The position numbers were made by a program, and so were the translations under genes. The notes below the pieces were generated by a model that was given only the letters and a program-made list of their open reading frames with translations, was not told the DNA's origin and made no database searches. A stretch of 64,000 nt of DNA from Lactococcus nasutitermitis (GTDB lineage: Bacteria; Bacillota; Bacilli; Lactobacillales; Streptococcaceae). This document shows, piece after piece, positions 44,545 to 55,033 of the stretch. The number at the start of each line of letters is the position of its first letter. Position 1 is the stretch's first letter. The stretch spans positions 62,001 to 126,000 of the forward strand of contig NZ_BOVQ01000002.1 in the NCBI RefSeq assembly GCF_018403765.1, given 5' to 3'.

Positions 44545-45840
44545 TCACAAGCCAATTCGCTCAAAAATCTCATCAATGCGTTTGAGGTGGTAGTGGTAAT
44601 CAAAGGCTGCATCAATGTCTGCGTCTGTTAGGTAGCTACGGATTTCTGGATTTGCTTCGACGAGTGGGCGGAACATGATTTGTTCGTCCCATGATTTTGC
44701 AGTCAACGGTTGAACGAGGTCATAAGCGGCTTCGCGGGTCATTCCTTTGGCAATCAATTCTAACATGACGTGCTGGCTGTAAATCAAACCAAAAGTCGCG
44801 TTCATGTTGCGTTTCATATTTTCTGGGAAAACGGTCAGGTTTTTCACGATATTTCCAAAACGGTGAAGCATATAGTCGAGAAGCTCAGTCGTGTCTGGTG
44901 TGATGATGCGTTCGGCTGAGCTGTGGCTGATGTCGCGCTCGTGCCAAAGGCTGACGTCTTCATAGGCAGTAATCATGTGTCCGCGAATGACACGCGCCAG
45001 ACCTGTCATGTTTTCAGAGCCAATGGGATTACGCTTGTGAGGCATGGCTGAACTGCCTTTTTGACCTTTGGCGAAAAATTCTTCGACTTCGCGTTGTTCA
45101 GATTTTTGAAGTCCTCGAATTTCGGTTGCCATGCGCTCAATAGATGTGGCAATCAGGGCAAGTGTGGCGAAATAATCGGCGTGCAAATCACGTGGCAGGA
45201 CTTGCGTGGAGATTTCTTGGACACGCGTGCCGAGTTTTTCGGTCACGTATTTTTCAACAAAAGGGGGGATATTGGCAAAAGTACCAACTGCGCCTGAAAT
45301 TTTACCTGCTTCGACACCGCGCGCTGCTTGTTCAAAGCGTTCAATATTACGCTTCATTTCGCTGTACCATGTGGCGAGTTTTAAGCCAAATGTTGTGGGT
45401 TCTGCGTGGACACCGTGCGTTCTCCCCATCATCACGGTATATTTGTGTTCACGCGCTTTATCGGCGATAATGGCTGTGAACTCTTGCAAATCCCGGCGCA
45501 GAATGTCATTTGCTTGCTTGTAAAGATAGCCGTAAGCTGTATCAACGACATCAGTTGACGTCAATCCGTAGTGAATCCATTTGCGTTCTTCGCCAAGACT
45601 TTCTGAGACTGTGCGGGTAAAAGCGACGACATCGTGGCGCGTTTGTTCTTCTATTTCGAGAATGCGTTCAACACTGAATGTTGCATTGGCGCGGATTTTT
45701 GCGACATCTTCGTGGGGAATTTCGCCTAATTCTGCCCAAGCTTCGTCGGCGAGAATTTCGACTTCGAGCCATGCTTTGTACTTGTTTTCATCTGACCATA
45801 TTTCTGCCATTTCTGGACGAGAGTATCTGCTAATTACCAC
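44545..45840 (-). CDS. purB: Adenylosuccinate lyase
   Basis: A 431-residue fumarase/aspartase-superfamily enzyme with the signature [16 protein letters not shown] (near 260-275) and [12 protein letters not shown] (catalytic His). It acts twice in purine synthesis: SAICAR to AICAR and adenylosuccinate to AMP. Uses PRPP-derived substrates. A dispersed palindrome lies 28 bp upstream of its start. Confidence 0.96.
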   Translation of the reverse strand: MVISRYSRPEMAEIWSDENKYKAWLEVEILADEAWAELGEIPHEDVAKIRANATFSVERILEIEEQTRHDVVAFTRTVSESLGEERKWIHYGLTSTDVVDTAYGYLYKQANDILRRDLQEFTAIIADKAREHKYTVMMGRTHGVHAEPTTFGLKLATWYSEMKRNIERFEQAARGVEAGKISGAVGTFANIPPFVEKYVTEKLGTRVQEISTQVLPRDLHADYFATLALIATSIERMATEIRGLQKSEQREVEEFFAKGQKGSSAMPHKRNPIGSENMTGLARVIRGHMITAYEDVSLWHERDISHSSAERIITPDTTELLDYMLHRFGNIVKNLTVFPENMKRNMNATFGLIYSQHVMLELIAKGMTREAAYDLVQPLTAKSWDEQIMFRPLVEANPEIRSYLTDADIDAAFDYHYHLKRIDEIFERIGL

Positions 45841-45867
45841 TTTTTTCTCCTTTTAGGACTGGATTAT

Positions 45868-45889
45868 TTTTTGACAGAACTGTCAAAAA
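45868..45889. repeat. Dispersed palindrome copy upstream of purB
   Basis: Full-length consensus: TTTTTGACAG, AA, CTGTCAAAAA. It lies in the 5' region of purB. Confidence 0.9.
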
Positions 45890-45957
45890 CTTTTTTCACT
45901 TTATTATAACATGATCAGACTTTTCTTATTCGGAAATTTCTGTCAAATTTTCTGTAA

Positions 45958-45990
45958 ATAAAAAAATCATCCGTCAAAGACGAACAATCA
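45958..45990 (-). terminator. Terminator of aroD
   Basis: Minus strand ATTGTTCGTC pairs with GACGGATGAT (three wobble pairs) around TTT, followed by T7; it overlaps the aroD stop. Confidence 0.7.
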
Positions 45991-46674
45991 GTTTTCATTT
46001 TCAAAAATATCTAAAATGTGTTTAACGTCTGACAAGGCGATTTGTCCTGGGGCACTGGCTTCCTTGAGACTGGCAAATGTCCAGCGGCTGCCTGTTAAAT
46101 AACCTGACAAACGTGTGACTTTTCCTAAATCTCCCATTGCCATTGTGATGAAATTGTCGCCATATTCCAGTGTTAAATCACGCGTAATTTGCAATAAATC
46201 AAGCACATCACATTCGCGTTGCGGCATGACAGCTGCTTTGACAAAGGCTGTTTTTTCTTGCCACATTTGAATGAGACGGCGCGTTAAATCTGTCGGCATT
46301 TCTTGAAAATTGTGATAGGAAAGAACGATTTTATCGCGATAATCCTCTAACTGAGCAAGTGCTGGCTTGTAGGAAAAATACTCAATATCAATGAAATCGG
46401 GTTTAAATTCCAAAATTTCTTGCAAAAGTTGGCTATATTCTTTCACGGAAAGTTCAATATTTCCGCCTTCACGCGCTGTACGAATGGTAAATAGAATTTT
46501 AAAATCCTTAAATTTTTCAAAAATCTGTGTTGCAGCTGCTAAAATCTCCTCTTTTGGCAAAAAATCTGCACGCCATTCGATAATATCTGCGTCTTTATAA
46601 TCAACAACAGAAATTTCAGCAATATCTGCTTGATTTGTTGGCATAATTGGGACTACGATTTGTGTGTTTTTCAT
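45988..46674 (-). CDS. aroD: 3-dehydroquinate dehydratase, type I
   Basis: A 228-residue Schiff-base enzyme of the shikimate pathway. Catalytic Glu/His/Lys regions: IIEWRADFL (30s), VLSYHNF (His near 121) and TAFVKAAVMPQ (Lys near 148), and the C-terminal GSRWTFASLKEASAPGQI. It converts dehydroquinate to dehydroshikimate. Monocistronic. Confidence 0.95.
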   Translation of the reverse strand: MKNTQIVVPIMPTNQADIAEISVVDYKDADIIEWRADFLPKEEILAAATQIFEKFKDFKILFTIRTAREGGNIELSVKEYSQLLQEILEFKPDFIDIEYFSYKPALAQLEDYRDKIVLSYHNFQEMPTDLTRRLIQMWQEKTAFVKAAVMPQRECDVLDLLQITRDLTLEYGDNFITMAMGDLGKVTRLSGYLTGSRWTFASLKEASAPGQIALSDVKHILDIFENEN

Positions 46675-46755
46675 ATTTTTCTCCTTTCTTTCTTAGTTTT
46701 TTCTTACTTTTATTGTAACATAACTCTTTCTCACGCTCAAATCTCCTCTGAAAAT

Positions 46756-46781
46756 TAAAAAAGAGCTTTCGCTCCCTTTTG
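46756..46781 (-). terminator. Terminator of DUF2969 gene
   Basis: Minus strand GGAGC, GAAA tetraloop, GCTCT, then T5-6. Confidence 0.75.
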
Positions 46782-46802
46782 CTGGGATAATTAGATTTGA
46801 GC

Positions 46803-47006
46803 TTAAACAGATAAATTATAAGCTTTAATCGCTTCTTCTAAGGCATCTTCAAAAGTGCGACTAACGGCTACTTCTTTGCCTGAAATCCGAACAATGAATT
46901 GTCCATTTTCTTCGTTAATTTCAGCGATTGTCTTTTTTCCAACATTAATCGCTACGCCTGTGGCAGTATCTACAACTTCAACTTCTGTATCTTTTTTCTT
47001 ACTCAT
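46803..47006 (-). CDS. DUF2969 family protein
   Basis: A 67-residue cytosolic protein, MSKKKDTEVEVVDTATGVAI start and SRTFEDALEEAIKAYNL near the end. This matches the small DUF2969 family of Lactobacillales; function unknown. The ATG at 47006 follows AAGGA; the longer open frame upstream (to 47099) overlaps the DUF1361 gene out of frame and is rejected. Confidence 0.8.
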   Translation of the reverse strand: MSKKKDTEVEVVDTATGVAINVGKKTIAEINEENGQFIVRISGKEVAVSRTFEDALEEAIKAYNLSV

Positions 47007-47040
47007 CTTTTTTTCCTTAAATAGTATATGTTCTATTATA

Positions 47041-47721
47041 TCATTTTCTTGCCTTTTTTGGGAAATCCACTGCGAGATAAAAGAGCAGGATAATTGCACA
47101 TTGCGTTAGCATAAAACTAAGGATAAAGGGCAGATTTTCTTGCGAGATTGACCGCAAAATGAGTAAAAAAGTTTGATAAGGTTGGGTAAATAAATCCCAT
47201 GAGTTCAGTCGTAGAGAGGCTGAACGTCCAACAAAAATCCCGATAGCTCCTAAAAATGAGAGAAGAATAGTAATGAGAATTTTCCATGTGATTTTCTTTG
47301 TAAAACGCTCTAAAACAAGTCTTGCCGACCAAGCACCAAGAACAACTCCGAAGATTATTCCGAAAATGAGAATATTGAAATTTACGACGGTGCGAATGGA
47401 ACTTAGATTTGACACACTATCGGCTGGAAACCAGTCAGAAAAGTGCTTTGCATCTGTCAATAAATAAAAAGTATTGGGATAAAAAATCAGCCAAATCAAG
47501 CCGAAAATCACTTGTCCAATGATATTTTTGCTAGTTACGAAAAAGTAGGAAAAATCAAAAGCAATCAAAGCTAGAATGATGTTCCATGCCATGCTCATCG
47601 GTAGATTTATATTTGTATGTAAAGTGATTTCTCCTGTAAAAATCAAGGATGCCAGAATACAAAACATAATATAAGCCAAAGTAAATACTTGTAATCCTAT
47701 AAATTTCTTATCTTTTAACAT
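47041..47721 (-). CDS. DUF1361 family membrane protein
   Basis: A 226-residue protein with about six to seven membrane segments and the conserved IWLIFYPNTFYLLTDAKHF stretch of DUF1361. Function unknown. Upstream of the DUF2969 gene with a 34-bp gap, so possibly co-transcribed. Confidence 0.82.
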   Translation of the reverse strand: MLKDKKFIGLQVFTLAYIMFCILASLIFTGEITLHTNINLPMSMAWNIILALIAFDFSYFFVTSKNIIGQVIFGLIWLIFYPNTFYLLTDAKHFSDWFPADSVSNLSSIRTVVNFNILIFGIIFGVVLGAWSARLVLERFTKKITWKILITILLSFLGAIGIFVGRSASLRLNSWDLFTQPYQTFLLILRSISQENLPFILSFMLTQCAIILLFYLAVDFPKKARK

Positions 47722-47781
47722 GAGTTACATTATAACATAAATTTTGCAAAGTAAATTGCGTTTATTTTATATTTTTTCTAC

Positions 47782-47812
47782 AAAAAAATCACTGACTTAG
47801 CTGTCAATGATT
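47782..47812 (-). terminator. Terminator of gpx
   Basis: Minus strand ATCATTGAC and GTCAGTGAT around AGCTAA, followed by T6. Confidence 0.8.
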
Positions 47813-47821
47813 TGAAAATTT

Positions 47822-48295
47822 TTAAAGCAATTTTGTGATGACATCTTCGATATCAAGTGGTTTAGTGGCTGGTGCGAAGCGGTCAACGACTTTTCCATTG
47901 CGGTCAATTAAGAACTTTGTAAAATTCCATTTGATGGCACCGCCGAGAACACCTTTCGCTTCTTGTTTCAGATATTTATACAGTGGCGCTGCCTTTTCTC
48001 CATTGACATCAATTTTTTGAAACATAGTAAATTTCACGCCATAATTGAGCTGACAAAATTCTTCGATTTCTGAATTTGTCCCACTGTCCTGATTGGCGAA
48101 TTGATTACAAGGAAAGCCTAGAATTTCTAGTCCTTCTTCGTTGTAATTTTCATATAATTTTTCTAATTCTTCAAATTGCGGTGTGAAACCACATTTACTC
48201 GCTGTATTGACAACCAATACAACTTTTCCTGAAAAATCTTGCATCGAAATTTCTGTGCCGTCCATTTTGACAGCTTTATAATCATAAAATCCCAT
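47822..48295 (-). CDS. gpx: Glutathione peroxidase-family thiol peroxidase
   Basis: A 157-residue thioredoxin-fold peroxidase. [11 protein letters not shown] holds the peroxidatic Cys (about residue 35), FPCNQFANQ the resolving-type Cys and Gln, and [12 protein letters not shown] the Trp/Asn of the active site. The Cys form of the family usually uses thioredoxin or similar thiols rather than glutathione. Protects against peroxides in the cytosol. Confidence 0.93.
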   Translation of the reverse strand: MGFYDYKAVKMDGTEISMQDFSGKVVLVVNTASKCGFTPQFEELEKLYENYNEEGLEILGFPCNQFANQDSGTNSEIEEFCQLNYGVKFTMFQKIDVNGEKAAPLYKYLKQEAKGVLGGAIKWNFTKFLIDRNGKVVDRFAPATKPLDIEDVITKLL

Positions 48296-48336
48296 TTTTT
48301 CTTCCTCGTTCTTTCTGTTACCACGATTATAGCAAA

Positions 48337-48354
48337 TTTGACAGTTTTGTCAAA
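48337..48354. repeat. Dispersed palindrome variant upstream of gpx
   Basis: TTTGACAGTTTTGTCAAA, in the gpx 5' region; one central mismatch to the family. Confidence 0.7.
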
Positions 48355-48425
48355 AAAGTTGTTCACTTTTTTGTGATAAATTTTCTTACTTTTACCAATT
48401 TGTGATAAAATTAATTTGATAAAAA

Positions 48426-48515
48426 TTTTTGACAGAGTTTTTGATAGGGTGTCCACCCTGTCCGAGAAGGCTGAGAATAAATTCTCTAGCCCTACGGCAG
48501 TTCTGTCAAAAATTT
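48426..48515 (-). repeat. Composite palindromic element, copy D (short)
   Basis: Reverse-oriented copy: reads TTTTTGACAGAACTG, CCGTAGGGCTAGAG, AATTTATTCTCAGCC, TTCTCGGACAGGGTG on the minus strand, then a shortened 3' hairpin and TCTGTCAAAAA. It lacks the AACTTATAAC arm found in copies A-C. It lies 16 bp before the thioesterase gene. Confidence 0.8.
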
Positions 48516-48530
48516 TGAAGGAGAAAAATC

Positions 48531-48911
48531 ATGTCTGAAATAAAAATTGGCAGTCGTGGAACTGCTGAAACTACTGTTGATGCTACAAATACTGCGCTTG
48601 CTGTTGGTAGTGGGAGCTTGCCAGTCTTTGCAACACCGATGATGATTGCGCTCATGGAAAAAGCAGCTTGTGCCAGTCTTGCCCCATTTCTCGAAAATGG
48701 GCAAACAACGGTCGGTACGCAAATGTCTGTCAGCCACGAACTTGCAAGTCCTGTTGGAAGTCAAATCGTAGCCATAGCAATCGTTACAGCGCTTGACCGC
48801 CGCAGAATTGACTTTGAAGTGCAAGCAACTGCAAATGGTAAAATCATTGGCAAAGGCACTCACAGCCGTTTTATCGTGGATAGTCAAAAATTTTTGGACA
48901 AACTTATCTGA
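48531..48911 (+). CDS. Hotdog-fold thioesterase (FlK-like)
   Basis: A 126-residue protein with the hotdog pattern: VTAKNTALAVGSGSLPVFATPMM-like start, PMMIALMEKAACASLAPFL (central helix), TTVGTQMSVSHELASPVG and the C-terminal ANGKIIGKGTHSRFIVD strand pair. It resembles FlK/YbgC-like acyl-CoA thioesterases of unknown substrate found in Firmicutes. AAGGAG precedes the ATG. The only plus-strand gene between 31983 and 64000; a degenerate palindrome follows. Confidence 0.8.
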   Translation: MSEIKIGSRGTAETTVDATNTALAVGSGSLPVFATPMMIALMEKAACASLAPFLENGQTTVGTQMSVSHELASPVGSQIVAIAIVTALDRRRIDFEVQATANGKIIGKGTHSRFIVDSQKFLDKLI

Positions 48912-48955
48912 ATATTTTTTGACAGAAAAATCTAAACATACAAGTCACTCAAACA

Positions 48956-48980
48956 TTTTTGACAATTCCATCAAAAATTT
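48956..48980. repeat. Degenerate palindrome between convergent genes
   Basis: TTTTTGACAATTCCATCAAAAA, close to the family with one arm mutated (CATC for TGTC); it follows a lone half-site TTTTTTGACAG at 48915-48925. Confidence 0.5.
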
Positions 48981-49001
48981 TTAATCAAAAAAATGTCACT
49001 C

Positions 49002-50564
49002 TCATTGAGCGGCATTTTCTTTTTCCATAAAAATTTTCTGAATTTCTGCACGAGCAAATTTTTCCTCTGAACGTTGAATTAAAAAAGTCAGATAATCGCC
49101 AGCTTGAAGCTGTGTATTTCCTTGCGGAATTAAATCTTTTCCCGAACGATGAACAGCCACCAACAGACAATTTTCAGGTAAAGCCAAATTTCCCAAAAGT
49201 TGCTTATCTGCCTGCGAATCAAACTGTACCATCGTTTCAAACATCATCTGCCCTTCCTCTGAAACAGCTTCTTTTTGCTCATTTCCCACCAGCATATTTT
49301 CAAGTAAAGAATCATAAATCGGCGCAGAATGCAGTAAATCCGCAACAACATAAGCAACCAGTGAAACCAGAGCCAAAGGTAGCAAATGGTCAAAAGTTCC
49401 AGTCATTTCCACCAAGAGCAAAATCCCCGTCATTGGCGCGCGGACAATCGCTGTGAAAGTTCCCGCCATCGCCAAAATCACCAGATTGGCAAATAAAGTC
49501 TCTGGTAAATGCAGTCCGTTAATGACCAACGTTGCAAAAACAGAACCTAAACTCGCCCCCAAAACCAAGAGAGGAAAGAAAATTCCACCGGGAACACCCG
49601 ACGCATAACTCACAATCGAAATAAAATATTTAAAAATAAAAAGTAAGGCTAAAAATCCCAAACCAAGGCTCAGATTGAGCGAATTAATCAACGTATGTCC
49701 GCTCCCAATCACCGCAGGAAAAGTCAAACCAAAAATACCAGCTACCAAAAAGCTCAATAAAACGCGCAGATAAAGGGATTTGATTTTTTTCATCCAGCGC
49801 TGACTGGCAAGCAAACTGATATTATAAAAAGCACCAAAAAATCCCAAAACTACACCTAAAAGCAACAAAATCCAATAATCATGCAAAGGAATGCTCGCAA
49901 TAATTTTAAAATGAAAAACTGGCGCTGAGCCAAAAATAAGGCGCGACACACCATCTGCCACGATTGCCGACGTCATACACGTCAGCAAAATCAATGGAGA
50001 AAAATACTTAAAAACTTCCTCCAAGGTAAACATCACACCTGATAAAGGTGCATTGAATGCCGCTGAAAGTCCTGCTGACGCTCCCGAAGCAATCAAAATC
50101 CGTCTGTGTCGTTCTGTCTGCGCCAATTTTTCACTCACAGCTTGTCCCATTGATGCGCCGAGTTGAACAGAGGGCCCTTCACGTCCCAGAGAAAGTCCTG
50201 CAAACATCGCCAAAGTTCCGCCGATGAATTTTGCAAAAGCTGTTGTGAACCAATTTATCTTAAAATAGCCTTGCAACTGTCCTTTGACCTGCGGAATTCC
50301 GCTCCCAGCAGACATCGGGTATTTTTTCATCAAGAAAGTGACAAGCAAAACCAATAACAGAATCACTGCTAAGGCAACTAAGAGATAAATTGGTTGTAAC
50401 ACGAGTGTACGATACAGCCCTCGTCCGAGATTTTCTGCGATTTCCAATGCTAAACGATACATACTCGCCAAAAAGCCTGCCGTAAGTCCGACAAGCCCGC
50501 TCAAAAATAACAGATAAAGATTTTTATTTGAAGATTTTTCCAAATCTTTGAAATGATTTTTCAT
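49002..50564 (-). CDS. ClC-family chloride/proton transporter with TrkA-C domain
   Basis: A 520-residue membrane protein with about 10-12 helices and the three ClC filter motifs: SAGSGIPQ (near 94), GREGPSVQ (near 134, the gating Glu of an exchanger) and SGVPGGIFFPLL (near 330). The cytosolic C-terminus (about 435-515) is a TrkA-C domain that may sense a ligand. It probably exchanges Cl- or F- for protons in acid or ion stress. menG starts 9 bp upstream. Confidence 0.9.
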   Translation of the reverse strand: MKNHFKDLEKSSNKNLYLLFLSGLVGLTAGFLASMYRLALEIAENLGRGLYRTLVLQPIYLLVALAVILLLVLLVTFLMKKYPMSAGSGIPQVKGQLQGYFKINWFTTAFAKFIGGTLAMFAGLSLGREGPSVQLGASMGQAVSEKLAQTERHRRILIASGASAGLSAAFNAPLSGVMFTLEEVFKYFSPLILLTCMTSAIVADGVSRLIFGSAPVFHFKIIASIPLHDYWILLLLGVVLGFFGAFYNISLLASQRWMKKIKSLYLRVLLSFLVAGIFGLTFPAVIGSGHTLINSLNLSLGLGFLALLFIFKYFISIVSYASGVPGGIFFPLLVLGASLGSVFATLVINGLHLPETLFANLVILAMAGTFTAIVRAPMTGILLLVEMTGTFDHLLPLALVSLVAYVVADLLHSAPIYDSLLENMLVGNEQKEAVSEEGQMMFETMVQFDSQADKQLLGNLALPENCLLVAVHRSGKDLIPQGNTQLQAGDYLTFLIQRSEEKFARAEIQKIFMEKENAAQ

Positions 50565-50573
50565 TTTATTTTT

Positions 50574-51290
50574 CTAATTTTTATATCCGTAGTGGCTGGC
50601 AACTGCGCCACCACTATGTTTTTGCACTTCCACATTGACAAATCCCGCCTGCTCAAAAAGCTGTTTCAACTTCTTTGCGTCTGGAAATTCGCGCGCCGAC
50701 TTTTGGAGCCAACGATATTCAGCATAAGATTTCGCAAAAATTCGCCCAAAAAGTGGCATAATAGTATGAAAATAAAAGCCGAACAACTGCTTATAGACAG
50801 GAAAGCTTGGCTGTGACGTTTCCAGACAAACCGCAAGACCGCCCGCTTTTAGCACTCTTTGCATTTCCTGCAAAACAGTCAAATAATCAGGTGTATTGCG
50901 CAATCCATAACCAATCGTCACCAAATCAAAACTTTTATCAGGAAAAGGCAGAGCCATTGCATTTCCCTGAAGTAAAGTCACATTTTTAAGGTCAGATTTT
51001 CGCTTTTTTTCCTCAGCAATAGCCAGCATTTTTTCTGAAAAATCAAGTCCTGTAACATTGCCATTTTTCCCAACAAAATCAGCCAAATCAAAAGTCCAAT
51101 CGCCTGTTCCGCAGCACAAATCAAGGACATTGAGTGTTTTGTCTGTCGGAAGTTCGCTGGCAATTTTCTTCATTGTCTTTGCACGCCAGACATCATGCTG
51201 TTTAAAGCTAATAATCGCGTTCATTTTATCATAATCGCCAGAAATTGTATTAAAAATCTCGTGAACACGCTCTTCATTTACTTTCGTCAT
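50574..51290 (-). CDS. menG: Demethylmenaquinone/ubiquinone methyltransferase
   Basis: A 238-residue SAM-dependent methyltransferase. Motif I LDLCCGTGDWTFDLA (near 52-66), GLDFSEKMLAIAE and VTIGYGLRN are typical of UbiE/MenG. It methylates demethylmenaquinone in the last step of menaquinone synthesis, consistent with respiration-capable lactococci given haem. Ends next to the clc gene, with which it may be co-transcribed. Confidence 0.93.
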   Translation of the reverse strand: MTKVNEERVHEIFNTISGDYDKMNAIISFKQHDVWRAKTMKKIASELPTDKTLNVLDLCCGTGDWTFDLADFVGKNGNVTGLDFSEKMLAIAEEKKRKSDLKNVTLLQGNAMALPFPDKSFDLVTIGYGLRNTPDYLTVLQEMQRVLKAGGLAVCLETSQPSFPVYKQLFGFYFHTIMPLFGRIFAKSYAEYRWLQKSAREFPDAKKLKQLFEQAGFVNVEVQKHSGGAVASHYGYKN

Positions 51291-51304
51291 AATTTTATTA
51301 TAAC

Positions 51305-51332
51305 AAAAAGACAGCTCAATCGCTGTCTTTTC
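51305..51332 (-). terminator. Terminator of GH1 gene
   Basis: AAAAGACAGC and GCTGTCTTTT around TCAATC, symmetrical; placed just after the GH1 stop and before menG. Confidence 0.85.
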
Positions 51333-51335
51333 CGT

Positions 51336-52814
<1,479 letters not shown>

Positions 52815-52821
52815 TTAAAAA

Positions 52822-52835
52822 TGATAACGATTTCT
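52822..52835. promoter_or_regulatory. cre (CcpA) site of GH1 gene
   Basis: TGATAACGATTTCT matches the cre consensus at all but the last position and lies 59 bp before the GH1 ATG, just upstream of a TATAAT (52796-52801, minus strand). Occupancy would block the promoter. Confidence 0.75.
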
Positions 52836-52850
52836 TGATGATTTTGTGAG

Positions 52851-52883
52851 AAAAAAAAGAAGATAAATCAATCTTCTTTTTTT
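52851..52883 (-). terminator. Terminator overlapping yidD end
   Basis: AAAAAAAGAAGAT and ATCTTCTTTTTTT around AAATCA; the yidD stop is in the loop. Confidence 0.8.
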
Positions 52884-53125
52884 GGTCTTTCCCAATTTCT
52901 TCTTAAACTAAAATGCTCTGGTACGAGGTCATATCCTGGCTTGCAAAAAGGATGACAACGCAAGATACGTGCCGTTCCCATGAGAATGCCTTTTCCTGCG
53001 CCGTGCTTTTGAATTGCCTGTATCATGTAGTTTGAGCAAGTCGGATAGTAGCGACAAGATGGTGGCGTTAAAGGTGAGATAAAACGTTGGTAAAATCGGA
53101 CAAAAGCGATAAAAATTTTTTTCAT
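52868..53125 (-). CDS. yidD: Membrane protein insertion efficiency factor YidD
   Basis: An 85-residue protein with the family core [20 protein letters not shown] then [13 protein letters not shown] (Cys residues near 21 and 27) and an amphipathic start that binds the membrane. YidD assists YidC/SRP-dependent insertion. Normal length. Located between a composite repeat and the GH1 gene; not next to its usual partner rpmH-rnpA-yidC. Confidence 0.93.
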   Translation of the reverse strand: MKKIFIAFVRFYQRFISPLTPPSCRYYPTCSNYMIQAIQKHGAGKGILMGTARILRCHPFCKPGYDLVPEHFSLRRNWERPKKED

Positions 53126-53133
53126 ATGTTTAT

Positions 53134-53270
53134 TATTTTTTTGACAGAATGTCTTAGAGACTAGATAATTTATTCTCAGCCTTCTCGGACAGAGTGAACT
53201 TATAACGAAGTTGTAAGTTTGTACCCTTTCAAAAGAAAAGTGGGAATTCTGTGCCAGTCTGTCAAAAATA
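53134..53270 (+). repeat. Composite palindromic element, copy C
   Basis: Starts TTTTTTTGACAGAATG, includes GATAATTTATTCTCAGCC and TTCTCGGACAGAGTGAAC, then the AACTTATAAC/GTTGTAAGTT hairpin; ends with an extra 37-bp stretch and GTCTGTCAAAAA. It fills the dxs-yidD intergenic region. Confidence 0.8.
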
Positions 53271-53272
53271 TT

Positions 53273-55018
53273 TTAGTCCTTGAGAGCTGTCAAAATGTCT
53301 GCTGTCATGAGTTCTGGTGTGAGGTGATAACGTGTATAGAGTTCTGTCACTGGTACCATATCGTTAAATTCTTTGTCTGCACCAAAGTTCAAGACTTTGA
53401 CATTATATTTTCCAAGATAACTTGCAACTTTTTGTCCAAATCCGCCGTCAACCACACCGTCTTCGACTGTCACAATAACTTTGTGATTTTCAGTCAAGGC
53501 TGTTAAAAATTCTTTGTCCAATGAGCTGATGAAAAGTGGATTAACCAAACTTGCGTGAATACCTGATTTTTCAAGTTCTGCGGCAACTTTTTCGCTGTGA
53601 GAGTACAAACCGCCAAGAGCAAGAATGGCTACTTCTTCGCCAGATTTTTCAAGTTGATATTGTGCGTGTGAGAAGTCTGTCAAAACAGTTGGACGGCTTT
53701 CAACACCGTGTTCAGGCACATTGATAATGACTGGATGTTCGTGCTGTGTTGTCGCCCAATCAAGAACAGCAAGCATTTCTTCTTCACTTGTTGGTGCGAG
53801 ATAAACGAGATTTGGAATATTTGAAATCCAACCGCGGGCAAAATCGCCTTGGTGCGTTTCATCGCTACCAGAAATCACATCGCCTTTGACAAAGACAATC
53901 GCTGGTTCATTGTTAATCGCCAAATCATGAACAAACTGGTCAAATGCACGTTGCACAAAAGTCGAGTTGTGGAAAATGAAGCTCCGTGCGCCAGCAAGTG
54001 CTGCTGCGCCTCCGAAAGTAATCGTGAATTGCTCAGCAATTCCGCCGTCCCAATAGTTTTTAGGATATTTTGCGGCAAATGATTTCAGATTGAAAATACC
54101 TGGAATGGCTGCATTGATTGCCAAAATAGGCGAACCTTCTTGCATTTTCTTGTCCATATAGTCAAGTACAATGCTTGTGTAGCTCTTTCCTGCTCCGCTG
54201 TTCTTGCTTTCGCCTGTTGCGAGGTCAAATGGAACGTGCCAATGCCAGTTTTCTTTATCTGTACGCGCTGGTTCATAGCCGCGCCCTTTTTCTGTGTGAA
54301 TGTGGAGGACAATCGGATGGTCAATATCTTTGACTTCTTCAAAGAGAGCAATTAAACTTTGAATGTCATTTCCGTCAGCGAGATATTTGTAGTCAAGTCC
54401 GAAAGCACGGAAAATGTTGTTTTCAGCTGTGCCATTTGATGCGCGCAAGGCTGCCAAATGTGCATAAAGTCCACCATGATTTTCAGCGATAGACATTTCG
54501 TTATCGTTCATGATGACAATCAGGTTACCGTCAAATTGACCTGCGTTGTTGAGGGCTTCCATTGCCAATCCGCCAGAGAGTGAACCATCGCCAAGCACAG
54601 CGATAATATTGCCTTTATCATTTGTCAAATCACGCGCTTTGGCATAACCAAGTGCGTTGGCGACAGATGTTGATGTGTGTCCAACGGTGAAAAAGTCGTG
54701 TTTGCTTTCATGTTGGCTCGTATATGGTGTGATATCGTGGAAATGTCCTTTTGTAAAGCCAATTTTGCGACCTGTCAAAATCTTGTGCGGATAAGTTTGG
54801 TGGCTGACGTCCCAGATAAATTTGTCAATCGGTGAGTTAAAAACATAGTGCAAAGCAATCGTCATCTCAGTCACACCAAGGTTTGGCCCTACGTGACCGC
54901 CAACTTCGCTGACTTTATATAGAAGTGCTTCGCGCACATCGCCAGCAAGGTTTTCCAATTCTTCATTTGTCAATTTTTTCACGTCTTCTGGTGAATTCAC
55001 TTTGTCTAATACTGACAT
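53273..55018 (-). CDS. dxs: 1-deoxy-D-xylulose-5-phosphate synthase
   Basis: A 581-residue thiamine-diphosphate enzyme, about 40 residues shorter than the E. coli type but normal for Streptococcaceae homologues. VAVLGDGSLSGGLAMEALNN (near 138-157) is the TPP site; EHGVESRPTVLTD and GDVISGSDETHQGDFA belong to the pyrimidine domain. It forms DXP from pyruvate and glyceraldehyde-3-phosphate. Lactococci make isoprenoids through mevalonate, so DXP here is probably for thiamine or PLP. Between the ciaRH pair and yidD. Confidence 0.9.
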   Translation of the reverse strand: MSVLDKVNSPEDVKKLTNEELENLAGDVREALLYKVSEVGGHVGPNLGVTEMTIALHYVFNSPIDKFIWDVSHQTYPHKILTGRKIGFTKGHFHDITPYTSQHESKHDFFTVGHTSTSVANALGYAKARDLTNDKGNIIAVLGDGSLSGGLAMEALNNAGQFDGNLIVIMNDNEMSIAENHGGLYAHLAALRASNGTAENNIFRAFGLDYKYLADGNDIQSLIALFEEVKDIDHPIVLHIHTEKGRGYEPARTDKENWHWHVPFDLATGESKNSGAGKSYTSIVLDYMDKKMQEGSPILAINAAIPGIFNLKSFAAKYPKNYWDGGIAEQFTITFGGAAALAGARSFIFHNSTFVQRAFDQFVHDLAINNEPAIVFVKGDVISGSDETHQGDFARGWISNIPNLVYLAPTSEEEMLAVLDWATTQHEHPVIINVPEHGVESRPTVLTDFSHAQYQLEKSGEEVAILALGGLYSHSEKVAAELEKSGIHASLVNPLFISSLDKEFLTALTENHKVIVTVEDGVVDGGFGQKVASYLGKYNVKVLNFGADKEFNDMVPVTELYTRYHLTPELMTADILTALKD

Positions 55019-55033
55019 TTTTCTCCTTTATAT

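Noticed and set aside
46803-47099. Longer start for the DUF2969 protein
   Set aside because: Would overlap the DUF1361 gene and has no family support; the ATG at 47006 has a binding site.
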